Assembly: GCA_008802785.1 (NCBI GenBank)
Contig: VUYT01000026.1
Span: 232,669-296,668 of the forward strand
DNA from: Symmetrospora coprosmae
Lineage: Eukaryota > Basidiomycota > Cystobasidiomycetes > Symmetrosporaceae
Length of the DNA: 64,000 bases
Reading direction: 5' to 3'
In this document: piece by piece, positions 43,842-54,067 of the stretch
Layout of the letters: every line of letters begins with the position of its first letter
Position numbering within the stretch: the first letter of the stretch is position 1
Notes under the pieces: generated by a model
The model's input: only the letters and a program-made list of their open reading frames with translations
What the model was told of the DNA's origin: nothing
Databases searched by the model: none
Translations under genes and position numbers: made by a program

Positions 43842-45473
43842 ATGGGCTCGTACAGCTCCACAGCACAAAGTAAGCTCTAAACGAAGGTCAAGACTGAGTC
43901 AGCCAGCGTGCTGATGGTCCGGAGATCCAGCCGCGAGCAAGTCTTCCACGGCACGCGGAGTAGCATCGCATGGATTCAGGCTGCGCAGGACGCAGGGACA
44001 TCCAATGACGAAACCTTTACGTCTTGAGCGACGGTCTCGGTTCAGGTGGGCTGTCGTTGATCCTTACAGATGTGTGGGATGCTGATTCTCGGTGCTTCTG
44101 TGCAAGACTCCCGCATCCTTTTGGGCGGCAGAAAGGGAGCTCGCGTGATTCTGCTGCCCTTCAGCCGACAGTTCCGAAACCTGCGGCAGTCTGGCCGAAG
44201 ATCTCGAATGCTCCAGAACCACCTCGTGATCCGTCTCAGCATCGTAAAGGCTCAGGAAGCACGACTATGGCCTCAACAGCCCAGGAACAATTCTGGTGAG
44301 CCTTTATAAGTCCGGTTGATTGGGCGAATGGCTAAAGCTTCATACAGCTGCCAATTGCGCGAGGGCTGCAATAGGACCTTCACGGCCGTCAGCTACGTCG
44401 AACTGGAGATGCAGGCCAAGCAGCACGTCAATGCGCGCCATCCTGAAACACATAATGCTAGTGTCAAGTACGATCGTTCAACAGGCATCTACTACGCTCG
44501 ACTGGACAGGCAGTCTCAGTCGCTGCCAGTCTACTCCGGACCGCCCCTTTTCCACGGAGACGTTACGCTGAGGTGCGTAACGTCCGGGCTCTACCGTGCA
44601 TTGAGCGTAGCAACCTGTTCTCGGGCGCTGATGCTTGTGCTGCTTTCTGGCTCACTGCATTACGCGAACAGTTGTACGCAGCGTGGTGGTTGCCGCGGAC
44701 TGACGTTGAGCGGTCTCCAGAAGTCAGTCGAATCTGCGATGCAAGCCCACTCTGAACACTTTCACTCCGTGCCCGTCCAAGATCAAGTCACAGGAATTCG
44801 TACAGAAAAGTGGGGCAGAACGACTGGACCTGCATTACCCACCGCCAGCGTACGAAGATCGGTCTCGCCGAAACCCGCAACTACCCATGCAAGTAACGCC
44901 ATGCAGCGCACTCAGATCCCGTCTTCCGAAACCTGGTTCGAACTCTCGGCAAGCGGCAAGGAAAGGGGCCGCCAAATGAAGCCTCCTGATCACATCAAAT
45001 TATTGACCTTCGTGTGAGTCCCTCTTTGCCCTTTGAAGGTAGCCAAGGTCCAGCGAGCGTTGACTGACCAGCGCGTGGGTCGCAGTTGTCCCTATGCGTA
45101 CTGTAAGCGGACGATCTCTGCTATCGGTCGAGACGATTGCGTGAAGAACGCTCGCGCCCACATGCGAGAGCATGGCAAGCGCTCCTACAACCTCGATGGC
45201 TGGGATGGCAAATCCGGTCTGCTCACTGCAACCTTAAACTTGAAGTACACATTCGACTGCGAGCAGTGCGCGGCGGATTTCGAGCTCCGATACAAAGACG
45301 TCAAGACGCACTGGGAGGATCAGAATGTCGAGCGCCTCTGTCGGAATGTCAGGCGTCACATGCAAGAACACGTCGAAAAGGGTCGGATTGCCGGCTTCGA
45401 GGACCCGAAACCGGACGAATCCATGCGCGTGGTGACTTCTAAGCGAGAGCTCCACCGATACATCGAATATTGA
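43842..45473 (+). CDS. Multi-finger Cys/His protein, first gene of a tandem pair (unrecognised family)
   Basis: Six exons (43842-43869, 43925-44045, 44107-44295, 44348-44572, 44672-45013, 45086-45473) give 430 residues in frame. The protein starts MGSYSSTAQ, which fits an N-myristoylation signal (Gly2, Ser6). About 110 polar residues follow, then four Cys/His units: CQLREGC with HVNARH; CTQRGGC with HSEH; CPYAYC with HMREH; and YTFDCEQC with LCRNVRRHMQEH. Three introns, all phase 2, end exactly at the first Cys codon region of units 1, 2 and 3. I do not recognise the family; the spacing resembles degenerate C2H2 fingers. The C-terminal unit is shared with the next gene. Nucleic-acid binding is possible but unproven. 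Confidence 0.7.
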
Positions 45474-45944
45474 CGATTTAGCGCCGAGCAGACGTACGGG
45501 TTCACTACTTGCAAGTTGAGATCTTGTACAACGCTAAGCTGCTAGCCAGCGAAGTTATACCAGAGATCCGAGCGAGACCTTGACAGACGACGGAGCCTTG
45601 TGAGATATTGTATATTGGCCAAGCGCAGTTGCTGGGCCCCCTCCGCGGGCCGGTATGTCCCATGGAACGGCAGAGCTGCGCTCTACTCTGACATCACCTA
45701 CTTACGCGATAGCTGGATCGCAGACCGCGTGGGAATGAAGAGCGTCCGGAGAGCTACCGGCACCACCTTTGACGCAGATCCTGCAGCGCCTGGGTTCAAT
45801 GGCTTCGAAAGGACTCCGCTCATCGTGCATTCTGCCTCTAAAGCTAACCGCCCTACCAGAGCCTCTCCTCTGCTCAACTCTCTACTGTCTGTCACAAGCC
45901 CTCAAGTAGCCCGCATACGCATTCGCTCTCCCAAAGCACCCGAT
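45474..45944. other. Spacer between the tandem finger genes, duplicated promoter
   Basis: 471 bases homologous over most of their length to the region upstream of the first finger gene, including the short boundary repeat and the block just before the start codon. This is the presumed promoter and leader of the second gene plus the 3' region of the first. Confidence 0.6.
45525..45597 (+). repeat. Direct repeat copy 2, between the finger genes
   Basis: Reads TGTACAACGCTAAGCTGCTA and then GCCAGCGA, closely matching copies at 43479 and 46960. Confidence 0.75.
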
Positions 45945-46886
45945 ATGGGATCGAACAATTCCTCAACGCAGAGTGAGCGCAGGCCGCCATGGGCGATGCT
46001 AGCAATCGATTGATTTAATGCTGACGTCCAACATAGAGCACGATCCTAATTCGGGGCGTACATCAGGTCAACACCGACCGACATTGCGCAGCACTTCTGG
46101 ACAGAAGTAAGCATTGCCACCACGCTTGACCCGGAGAGGACGCTGACATCTCCCACTGCTTTGTCAAGCACAAGGCCCCCTCGCCAAGTTGCTGGCGGCA
46201 GGCGCATTGTCCCCACCTCAAACCATCCCGAGGCTACCGCAGGCCTAGGGCGCATCCAGCATGCCAGCTCGTCGAATGCTCAGCAGTCGAGTACTACTAC
46301 CTCTGGACCGGCCAAGAGTGAGTTATCAGGAGCAACGCAAGCGGCGCGCGCCAGGTTGGGATTGACACGCCATGATCTCGATCCTGCAGTACCTACAGCA
46401 AGGCAGCAACCCGCCCCCATTCAAGCTTCGCCGCCGGAAGGTTTGCGCAAAGAGCCCATATTACTGCCATGGAGAGATTCAGTGCATAGCCAGCCCGTCC
46501 AAGCTGCAACCACGCCCATACTGCTGCCGTGGAGGTCGGATTATGCACCGTCCGCAGCCCAGCCTGCTGGCCGCAAAACTGGCCCGAGACGGCTACCTGC
46601 GGTGCGAACTCGGCGTGTGACTCTGCCACGAGGATCGTCAACGACGCCGAGAGAGCCGCTCTATACTTTCGATTGCGAGCAATGCGAAAGAGACGCGAAG
46701 TCCGGAAAACCGAGGAAAGACGTCAACCTGCGGGCTCGAGATACTGACCTTCTATGCGGCATTGTCAAAGCTCATATGAAGGAGCACTTCGACCAACACC
46801 AAATCACCGGGTACGAGGAACCTGTGCCCGACCATGGGAGCCGCAAGATCATATGCAAGCCTAGGCGTAAACCTTCGTCAGTCTAA
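45945..46886 (+). CDS. Short paralogue of the multi-finger protein, second gene of the tandem
   Basis: Three exons (45945-45972, 46037-46106, 46169-46886) give 271 residues. Exon 1 is 28 bases, the same length and phase as in the first gene, and encodes MGSNNSSTQ, again fitting N-myristoylation. Exon 2 also ends in phase 2 in both genes. The middle is Ala/Pro/Gln/Ser-rich and contains a duplicated segment, EPILLPWR and TPILLPWR, 21 residues apart. Only one Cys/His unit remains, at the C-terminus: LYTFDCEQC, then LCGIVKAHMKEH and ITGYEEPVPD, aligning with the last unit of the first gene (YTFDCEQC, LCRNVRRHMQEH, IAGFEDPKPD). Units 1-3 are missing, so this copy lost them or never gained them. 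Function unknown. Confidence 0.7.
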
Positions 46887-47795
46887 GCAGCACGTCACGG
46901 GCCAGAGGGGCACACGTGTACGGGACGGAGGCTGGCGGAATGTTACCAGGACGAGACTATGTACACCGATAGCTGCTTGCCAGCGAATATACCCGAGTGT
47001 GACGAACGAAGTCCTGACCGGGACAACCCGCTTGTGCACTTCTTGCGGGAGCTGCCCTACACTTCAATCTTCGCCGTCATGCGAGCGTACGCACCTGCGG
47101 ACTGGTAGACCGGAGGAGTCAGCACGCTGCCTCCCTCTGTCTACGCTACGTGCACCATGTCGAGGAGGATAAGGGGAAGAGTGCGCCCGGGGCGCATGTG
47201 CGCGTATCTCAGGATTTTCAGTGTTTGTGTGTGAGTCGGCATTGGCTCGCTATGATAGCGAGGCCTAAGCAAGACTAATCGATTTGTAGTGTATCATCGC
47301 TGAATGTGCTGGACGGTGGGTGACGTTGAAGGAGCGGAGAGGTGTCGGGGAGACTTGGAACCGGGCAGGAAGGGCTTCGAGGCAGGTGCGGGAACTCACT
47401 GTTTGGCTGACAGCGGATCAAGCTGCACGCTCGACGCTGTAGAATCGCCTTCTGCTTGCTTCTGTGCAGCATTCAGTCTTGACGTCTTTCGAAAATTTCC
47501 AGGCTGTTGAGCAGTGGTCGGAGAGGCCGCCGCGGCTGCGTGCATGTATCCATCTAGCCAGAGTGGATCGTCATATCAGGTCAGAGTGCTCTTGCTGTCG
47601 ATTTCCGTTGTGCCATCTTTGCGCTGTTCCTCGTTGCTGGCTCCGAGCAGAACCAACCCGCGTGAGAGCGAGGCAGGGCAGGGGCAAGCCGGGAGGGGGA
47701 GGGGCACAGCAGCAGGCGGCTCCTCCCTCTCGACCATACCGAGATCACGGCGACGACGACGGCAGCAGCAGCATCTCACTACCTTCCTCTTCAGT
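46887..47795. other. 909-base intergenic region with a third repeat copy
   Basis: Begins with the 3' region of the second finger gene and a third boundary repeat at 46960. After it no finger-gene reading frame can be followed, so a third unit is absent or decayed. The right part (about 47500-47795) should be the ATP20 promoter and leader. Confidence 0.55.
46960..47033 (+). repeat. Direct repeat copy 3, right edge of the finger-gene tandem
   Basis: Reads TGTACACCGATAGCTGCTTG and then CCAGCGAATATACC, matching copy 2 (TGTACAACGCTAAGCTGCTA, GCCAGCGAAGTTATACC). It bounds the array on the right. Confidence 0.75.
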
Positions 47796-48552
47796 ATGCT
47801 CTCGCTCTCCTCCACCTCAGTCCGGATGCTCCAGGCATCGAGCCGGCGCTCCCTCCTCGTCGCCTCTGCGCGCCTCGCCTCGACCTCGACGGGGCAGGCA
47901 GCGAGCGACAAGGCCAGCCAAGCAGCAGACAAGGCCAAGGAGACGGCAGAGGCAGCAAAGGATAAGGCGAGCGAGGGGGTCGACGCAGCAAAGGGATACG
48001 CCAACAAGGCCGTCCAGAGCGGGTCCAACGCCCTCGGGTCGATTGGGCAGAGAGCCAATGGACTGCTCGGAGGTGGGCGCAATGCGGGCGGGAAGGGACA
48101 CGGCTATGCTCGAAGTCTGTACTGACAATGGGCCTCACTCCTAACGGCCAACCCCGCAGCCTACTCGGAGCCCGTCGTCTACAACCTCCAGGTCCTGCGC
48201 GAGTTCGGCAAGCAGGTCTACATCTCGGAGAAGCTCGCACCCCCGACCAACCCGCAGGTCATCCGGGAAGCGTACGAGGAGTTCTACCACAAGGCGAGCG
48301 ATGCGAGCTGGTGGAGGAACCTCGTAGAGAGCGGAGAGTGGAAGCGACTGGGAATCTACGCTCTCGAGGCTTATGGGCTCTTCAAGATTGGAGAGATGAT
48401 TGGAAGGAGGTGAGGGCGAGCGGCGAGCGAGGCTCTGGCGTGCTGCATGGCACAACGCCCGTGCAGGCACTGACAACCCTTGTGTGTCCTTTCCTCGCCG
48501 CAGGCACGTTGTCGGCTACAAGGTCGAGGGCGCCGACAGTCACCACCACTAG
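47796..48552 (+). CDS. ATP20: Mitochondrial ATP synthase subunit g
   Basis: Membrane subunit of the F0 dimer interface needed for ATP synthase dimers and cristae shape. Three exons (47796-48072, 48160-48409, 48504-48552) give 191 residues. The N-terminus is basic and hydroxylated (MLSLSSTSVRMLQASSRRS), a likely mitochondrial presequence. An Ala/Lys-rich amphipathic stretch follows. The conserved part is SEPVVYNLQVLREFGKQVYI, EKLAPPTNPQVIREAYEEFY, then the transmembrane helix around WKRLGIYALEAYGLFKIGEM, which has a G-x3-E-like pattern as in Atp20. The protein ends RRHVVGYKVEGADSHHH. Convergent with ORC5. Confidence 0.92.
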
Positions 48553-48809
48553 AGAAGCCATGGCAGACATGGTCACCTGTACTGCTCGTGCTCGGGAGCG
48601 TGGGAAGAGAGATATAGGCCCGGCAAAACGGCACCTACCTGGCTGGCAGCCAGGTCCAGCCTGATTGAGTAGAGTCTTGCTTGTACATGCCAATGCAAAA
48701 GACGAGTTTGGGCGTACAACCCGTACTTCCCGCTCCCGCTCGAAAGGCTTCTGTAATCGACAACAACATACCGTCTACTGACACCTTCGCAATAGTCATC
48801 CAGCCCCGC

Positions 48810-51034
48810 TCACAGAGCCTCCCACAGCCGCTCGCTGACCTTGAAGTCCACGCTCTTGCCAATGCTCTCGATGAGCTCGAGCTCCAGCGACGTCGAGCAT
48901 TTCAGCTTGATGCCTTCTAGCTTGTCGAAGGCTGACACGGCTACTGCCACCGAGCCGGACGCTGCCGCTGCAGAAGCGGATGATGAGGTCTTGACAAGCA
49001 GCCGGAGGTTCGTAAGCGTCGCAATCTGCGATTGACCCGCATGTGCGCACATTAGCACGCAAGATTCGACCGGCACGCGTGTCGGGGCTGTAGCCTACCT
49101 CCTGGAACATGTCTGGCCCTCGTGCAAGACTCCGCAGCTCGACCGGCAGGATTGCCTCGGTGACTGCGCACAGCCTCTCGACCGCGAACGGTTTCGGCCC
49201 AAGCAAGCGCTGCGGCACTGCGTCCTTCTTGGCTCCTCCTCCAGGGCGCTGGGGTGTCTTGCGCGTCCCACCGCCTTTCTTCTTCTTGCGCGCGGAAAAG
49301 ACGTCCTCGTCGCCCGTGGCGACCATCAGCAGGTCCTTCTTGCTCGGGTTGGACGAGCACAGGAAAGCCGCGATGAGAATGTAGCGCGAGAGGAGCGGGA
49401 GCGAGAGCGTCAATGTCAGGCTGGGGTTTGTGCTGGTCGTACCTGTGCTCGTGCCTGGGTGGGCGCGCTTGGACGGCGTCACGGAGGGGAAGCAGAAGGA
49501 CGGCGACGCGAAACCGGGGAGGGGAGGCACCTTCGTGGGCGTCGTCGCCGTGCTCGTGCCAGCTGTCATCGTCATACGCATCTTGCTAGGCGACCGCGTG
49601 CCGTCGCTTATCGCGCCACGCTGCTCGGGCGCGGGAGGGGTGCCAGCTAGCGGCCGCAGCTCGGCGAGATTGTCGATCTCCCGCGCCAGATCGCCCTTGA
49701 GCAGCGCTACCATCCTCCCGCTGTCCTCTGAGGCGACATCGCCACGCGCAACCCGACCCACCCAGGTAGGCCACAGCCGCTCGGCGAGATAGACGTGCTC
49801 CGAGACTTCGTACGAGACGTAAGTCGAGAATGTCTGGACTATCAAGTCCAACAGGGACGCGAGAAGTTGTGATAGCGTTTGCTGGCCGAGCTCAGTTGGG
49901 CATCGATTTGGCGAGAGGAGCGCGGGAGAGAGATAGGCCGGGAGAAACGACAGCAGGTCTAGCGGAGAAGGCGAGGGCGACGCGCTCGTCAGCGTCTTGG
50001 CAATTCTATACACGCCGCCGATAAATCCCGGACGTCTGTGCGAGCTCACCTCGACGCGAAAGGGCGGGCATGGAGAGGGAAGCTGCTGGCTCTGTTGCTC
50101 CTCGTGTCGGTCTGAGGAGGAGCCACTCGCTTGACGACACGAGGATGGGCACAATCGGCTTGCCTGTCTGAGTATAGCCAGGAGCACGTATCAGTACGGA
50201 CAACCTCACGTTGCGTCGCATCGGGAGGAGCCTTACCAGCTCGCGCAGGCGCATGAAGCTCGCAAGTAGCGTGCCATCCCCCTGGCCGGCGGGCAAGCTC
50301 TCGAGCCCGGGCAGCCGCTCCGCATTGTGCAGCACAACGAATCGAGGCCGTTCGCGTGGCCGGCCTGTCCGCTGAGCAGATGACAAGGTGGTAGCCGTGT
50401 CTCCCAGGCTGAAGACGCTTCGCAGGCCGTCGAGAAAGCCAGAGAGGGACTCGTCCTTGCGCTCGCCCATGATGCCCTTGCCAGTCACTTGGGGCGCGTC
50501 GCGGGCTGCGTCATAGTCCCACTGGACAGTCGCGCTGCTGCGGCGTGTCGCGCGTGATCTGGCGGTTGAAGCGGACGATGGCGCGACTGAGCAGCCGCCC
50601 TGTCGCCCGTCCCAGTTGTGCGCGCCACCGAGCTCTTCGTCCCACGCCTGCGCAGTGTCCCACCCGGCGAGGCCGTTCAGAATGCGGCCGAAGAGGGCTT
50701 TCGAGGACGCGAGCTCTGCGCAGTCCACCGAGACTGAGCGGGGCAGGGCGCGCTGCAAGGTGTCGCGCGGGTCGGCATGCCCCTCCTCCTCGCCGTCTTC
50801 GCTATCGTCGTCGTCGTCGCTGCTGCCTTCAGTCCCGTTCAAGCAGGCCTGCAGAATGGACGGAAGCAGGTTCGCGTTGCTCGTCGCGTGAATGTAGATG
50901 GACCGCGGCGGGAAGGGAGACGAGAGGAGCGCCTGGAGCGAGAGGAGGAAAGGCGTGAGGGATGGAAGATGTGGATGCGATGGTGGTGCAGACGCGTCAG
51001 TGGAGAGCTGCAGCAGCGATGGAGGGATGTCCAT
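48810..51034 (-). CDS. ORC5: Origin recognition complex subunit 5, Walker motifs degenerate
   Basis: Subunit of the replication origin recognition complex. Several exons, start MDIPPSLLQL at 51034, stop at 48810. The N-terminal AAA+-like part shows PRSIYIHATSNANLLPSILQ, where ORC5 proteins normally have a P-loop (G-x4-GK-T/S). Here residues 49-56 are HATSNANL, so no Walker A Lys or Thr. The Walker B position reads RFVVLHNAERLPGLE, with His where Asp is expected. Downstream, GELAQTSGIY is frame noise, but GFIGGVYRIAKTLT, LTLTLSLPLLSRYILIAAFL and NPSKKDLLMV are ORC5 lid and winged-helix marks. The end reads IATLTNLRLLVKTSS to DFKVSERLWEAL. Identity good, ATP binding doubtful. Exon borders approximate. 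Confidence 0.85.
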
Positions 51035-51180
51035 CTGTCAGTCTTTCGTGTGCTGTTGGGAGAGACGAGAAGGCAGCGAGCAGCTCTACAGTATCGCTCT
51101 TCCTCTCTCTCTCACCAACCCCCATCCAGAGCAACAGCAACGGCATCAGCATCGCACAAGCTATTGCATACGCATATCAC

Positions 51181-51917
51181 ATGCTATCCCGCCTCATCCG
51201 CTACCTCACCGGAAACCCCGCTGCGAGCTCAAGTGCCATGTCATCATCGTCGTCCACCTCCACCTCGGCCTCGGCCTCAGCCTCAGCCGGCGTAAAGAAG
51301 GTCTACAAAATCCTAGAGACGGCAAAGTCGGATCCCCGCTATCTCTTTCCCGTGCCAATTCCTGCGTGAGTATCTGTGCATCGAATGCGGTGTCGGCTGG
51401 GGGTCTTGACTGACTGACTGACTGACTGACTGACGCGCTGCGCTGCCTGGTCACCTCCCTCTTGACTGCCGGCGTGCGTGCATGCAGCTCACACGAGTTC
51501 TTCCGTGAGCTGCGGAGATGTGTCTCCTTACCACACAGTCACGTCCAGTTCGCACAATCTGATGTCTCCCACTCCGCAGTCCCTCCCCTCGACCTCAAGG
51601 ACGGCTTTGTCCACCTCTCCACCGCCCAGCAGCTGCCGGGGACATTGAATCGCTTCTTTGCCGAGCACAGCGAGGTCGTCTTGCTCAAGATCGATTACGC
51701 GCGTCTGGCAGCCTTCAAGCGCGTAAAGTGGGAGCAGGCCTCGAATGGTGACACCTTCCCGCACCTGTACGGCGCTGGTATCGAGGGCGAGTACGTGGAC
51801 AGCTTCAAGGAGCTCAAGCGGGTTGCCGGTGCAAGTGCGCAGGGTGAGAAAGGCGCAGAAGCATCGTGGGACGATGTACTAGAAGATTTGAAGAAGGAAG
51901 GGTGGTTGCAGGCATAA
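51181..51917 (+). CDS. DUF952-domain protein with a 17-base microexon
   Basis: Three exons (51181-51365, 51488-51504, 51580-51917) give 179 residues. After a Ser/Ala-rich N-terminus the DUF952 fold begins KKVYKILETA, continues LPPLDLKDGFVHLSTAQQLP, then a helix TLNRFFAEHSEVVLLKID and the closing FPHLYGAGIEGEYVDS. The DGF(I/V)HLST motif and the late FPHLYG are the family marks. DUF952 members are small cytosolic proteins of unknown activity, sometimes mislabelled as glutathione transferases. The 17-base middle exon supplies SHEFF between IPA and LPPLD and is the only frame-keeping path found. ATG at 51181 is chosen; a second in-frame ATG at 51238 would drop 19 residues. Divergent from ORC5 with 146 bases between. 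Confidence 0.82.
51407..51434. repeat. (TGAC)7 tetranucleotide repeat in a DUF952-gene intron
   Basis: Seven perfect TGAC units lie in intron 1, 53-80 bases before the acceptor. Each overlap contains CTGAC, the sequence that looks like the branch site in many introns of this window. Confidence 0.9.
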
Positions 51918-52301
51918 AGCTTTCAGCTCTTCTTGGTGGTTTGTACCCACGGAGCATACCACCAGACACCGCTCGATCAGCAGCAGACTTGCAATATACA
52001 CGTCCAAGTCGAGCAAGCATTATTGAAGGAACTTCGCTAGCGATATTGGATTCTCGTTTCATTCGCCCCGGGCGAACACGCTGTAGAGGCCGGCTCTATG
52101 GATAAGGCTAGCTAACTACAACAACATTGTCCCTAGTGGCAGCTCCCCTACTGATAAGTATATGTGCGTCGTTAAAGGGTCGTCAAAGGTTGGTCGTGAA
52201 ATGCGAAGGGGCCTAGCTAGAGCGAAATGAGCGTGGGCCGTGGATCGGGTGACGGCTCTGAGCATCGCTCATTCCCCCTTTTTGAACGTGTCCTGCTTCC
52301 T
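51918..52301. other. Convergent intergenic region, no gene seen
   Basis: 384 bases, lower in GC than the neighbours, between the DUF952 stop and the chitinase stop; presumed 3' untranslated regions. Confidence 0.6.
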
Positions 52302-54067
52302 CTAGATCCCAAGGCCAGCCCGGGTAGCCCTCACGAGCGCGTAGTCGGCGGTGTCTCCAGAGATGTCCCACATGCCAGTACCGGCGAGGCCCTGCTCGCG
52401 GGCAAATTCGCCCTTGATGCGGAGCGAGACGGGGTCATCGTACGTGACGACGGTGGACGAGGCCGTGTTGTAGAGGAAAGGCGTCGAGGAGCAGTCGTCC
52501 CACTTGCGCGTAAAGCCGTTGCGGCCGTAGTAGATGCCCGTCGAGCCTAGCGAGATGACCTTGTACGAGATGAGCTGGTTGAACTGCATCTGCGAGTTCT
52601 TGAAGGACGAGATGTCGCCGTCGGCTGCGCGGCTCTCGATGTCGCGCTTCTCGACCGAGTCGCTAACTTCACCGCCAAGGTGCGGGCGCGTGTTGCCGAG
52701 GAGCATGTTGGCTCGCGAGCGGGCAGCGAGCTTGCGCGCCTCCATGGCCTCCATCTGGCGCGAACGACGGTGGATGAGCGATGTGGCAGTCGAGTCGCTG
52801 ATGTAACCGTACGCGGGAACGCCGAGCATGATCTGCCTGGCTGGCATGCCCGCCGCCTTCCAGTTCTTGACAGCGTTGACGGCGTTGGATCCGGGCTGCC
52901 ACGAATCGCCGCAGTAGTTCATGGGCGCGTTCGGGCCGGGGTTGGTCGATGCTCCCCACACGTCGTAGTTCATGAGGAGGACGTGATCGAGGACCTTGGC
53001 ATACTCGCGCACGTCCGTCATCGGCGCATTCGTGTCGCCGTACCAAACATTGAGCGGGGTTGCGAGCGAGATGATCTTGTCCTTGCCGAACTTGGCGCGC
53101 AGCAGGCGGAGGAAAATGAGGAAGTTGGCAGAGTCCTGCGAATCGATGATGTTGCCGTCGGCGCCCTTCTGTCCTGGGTACTCCCAGTCGAGGTCGACCC
53201 CGTCCGCCTTGTAAAGATTGACCATGTCGGCAATGTTCTGCGCAAACTGCTCACGGTTTGCGGCAGTGCTGACGGCTGTCGAGAAGTACTTGCTGCCCGT
53301 CCAGCCGCCAATGGTAATGGCAACCTTGGTGCCCTTGGCGTGACCATTGGCAATTAGGCGCTTCAGGATGTCGATCGAGTTCCACTGGGTGAAGTAGAGC
53401 GAGTTGTCCTCGGCAGGGATGGCAAAGGCTGTAGTAGAGATGATTGTCAGCGTCGCTCGCGTCCGATCCGAACATAGCGCTCAATAAGCGGGCACTCACA
53501 GAAGTAGAGGATGTCAAAGAGCGAGTAGTTGATGTTCTCGGGCGGGATCTGGCCAGCAGTCCAGTCGGCATAGTAGGCCGCGTTGATGGGCTTGTACGAG
53601 GCGGAGGCGGAAGGAGCGGCGCTGCTGCTGCTCGTTGAGGACGTGGGTGCGGGCTTTGTGGTGGTGGTGGTGACTGCTTTGGTCGTGGTGGTTGACCTTG
53701 TCGTGGTTGTCCCGAAATTCGATGTGGACGTGGTGGTCCGGGTGGTCAGCGAGGTGGACGACACGGTCGTTGTCGTGGTGGTGAGGACGACCGGGTTGCG
53801 CGCATTACCGCGCTGCAGGGCGAGCGTCGCAGTGATCTTTGGGTTGGACCTCGAAGACGAGGCTGGCGATGGGGAGAAAGCCAGAGGGAGCCGCTCGGCC
53901 ATGGCTACCGGTGCCACGCTGATGCGGACCTCGTCCGGCGCGACGATGACCTGGTCGCGCGCTGCCAGAGCGTGCGAGTGCGAGTGCGCTGGTGCGGCCA
54001 GCGCAGAGGAAGACGCGAGGAGGAGCGCAGAAAGCGCTGCCGAGAGCGCTGATGGCGTGAAGAGCAT
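52302..54067 (-). CDS. Secreted GH18 chitinase with a Ser/Thr-rich N-terminal stalk
   Basis: Hydrolyses chitin, probably in cell-wall remodelling. Start MLFTPSALSAALSALLLASS is a signal peptide, cut near ALAAPAHS. Residues about 85-165 are Thr/Ser-rich (TTTTTTVSSTSLTTRTTT type), likely O-mannosylated. The GH18 barrel begins NAAYYADWTAGQIPPENINY and carries the catalytic DGVDLDWEYPG with the D-x-x-D-x-D-x-E acid Glu. Later strands: VLLMNYDVWG, MLGVPAYGY, GTGMWDISGD. An insertion of about 60 basic residues follows MLGVPAYGY (IHRRSRQMEAMEARKLAARS to EKRDIES). One intron near 53430-53500. The stalk lies before the catalytic domain rather than after it. Exact subgroup not assigned. Confidence 0.9.

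Noticed and set aside
22211-51034. A replication/repair gene cluster (RAD2, ORC3, BRCT, ORC5)
   Set aside because: They are separated by unrelated genes (OST4, TMA46, UPF3, YND1, ATP20) in mixed orientations; chance linkage is the simpler reading.
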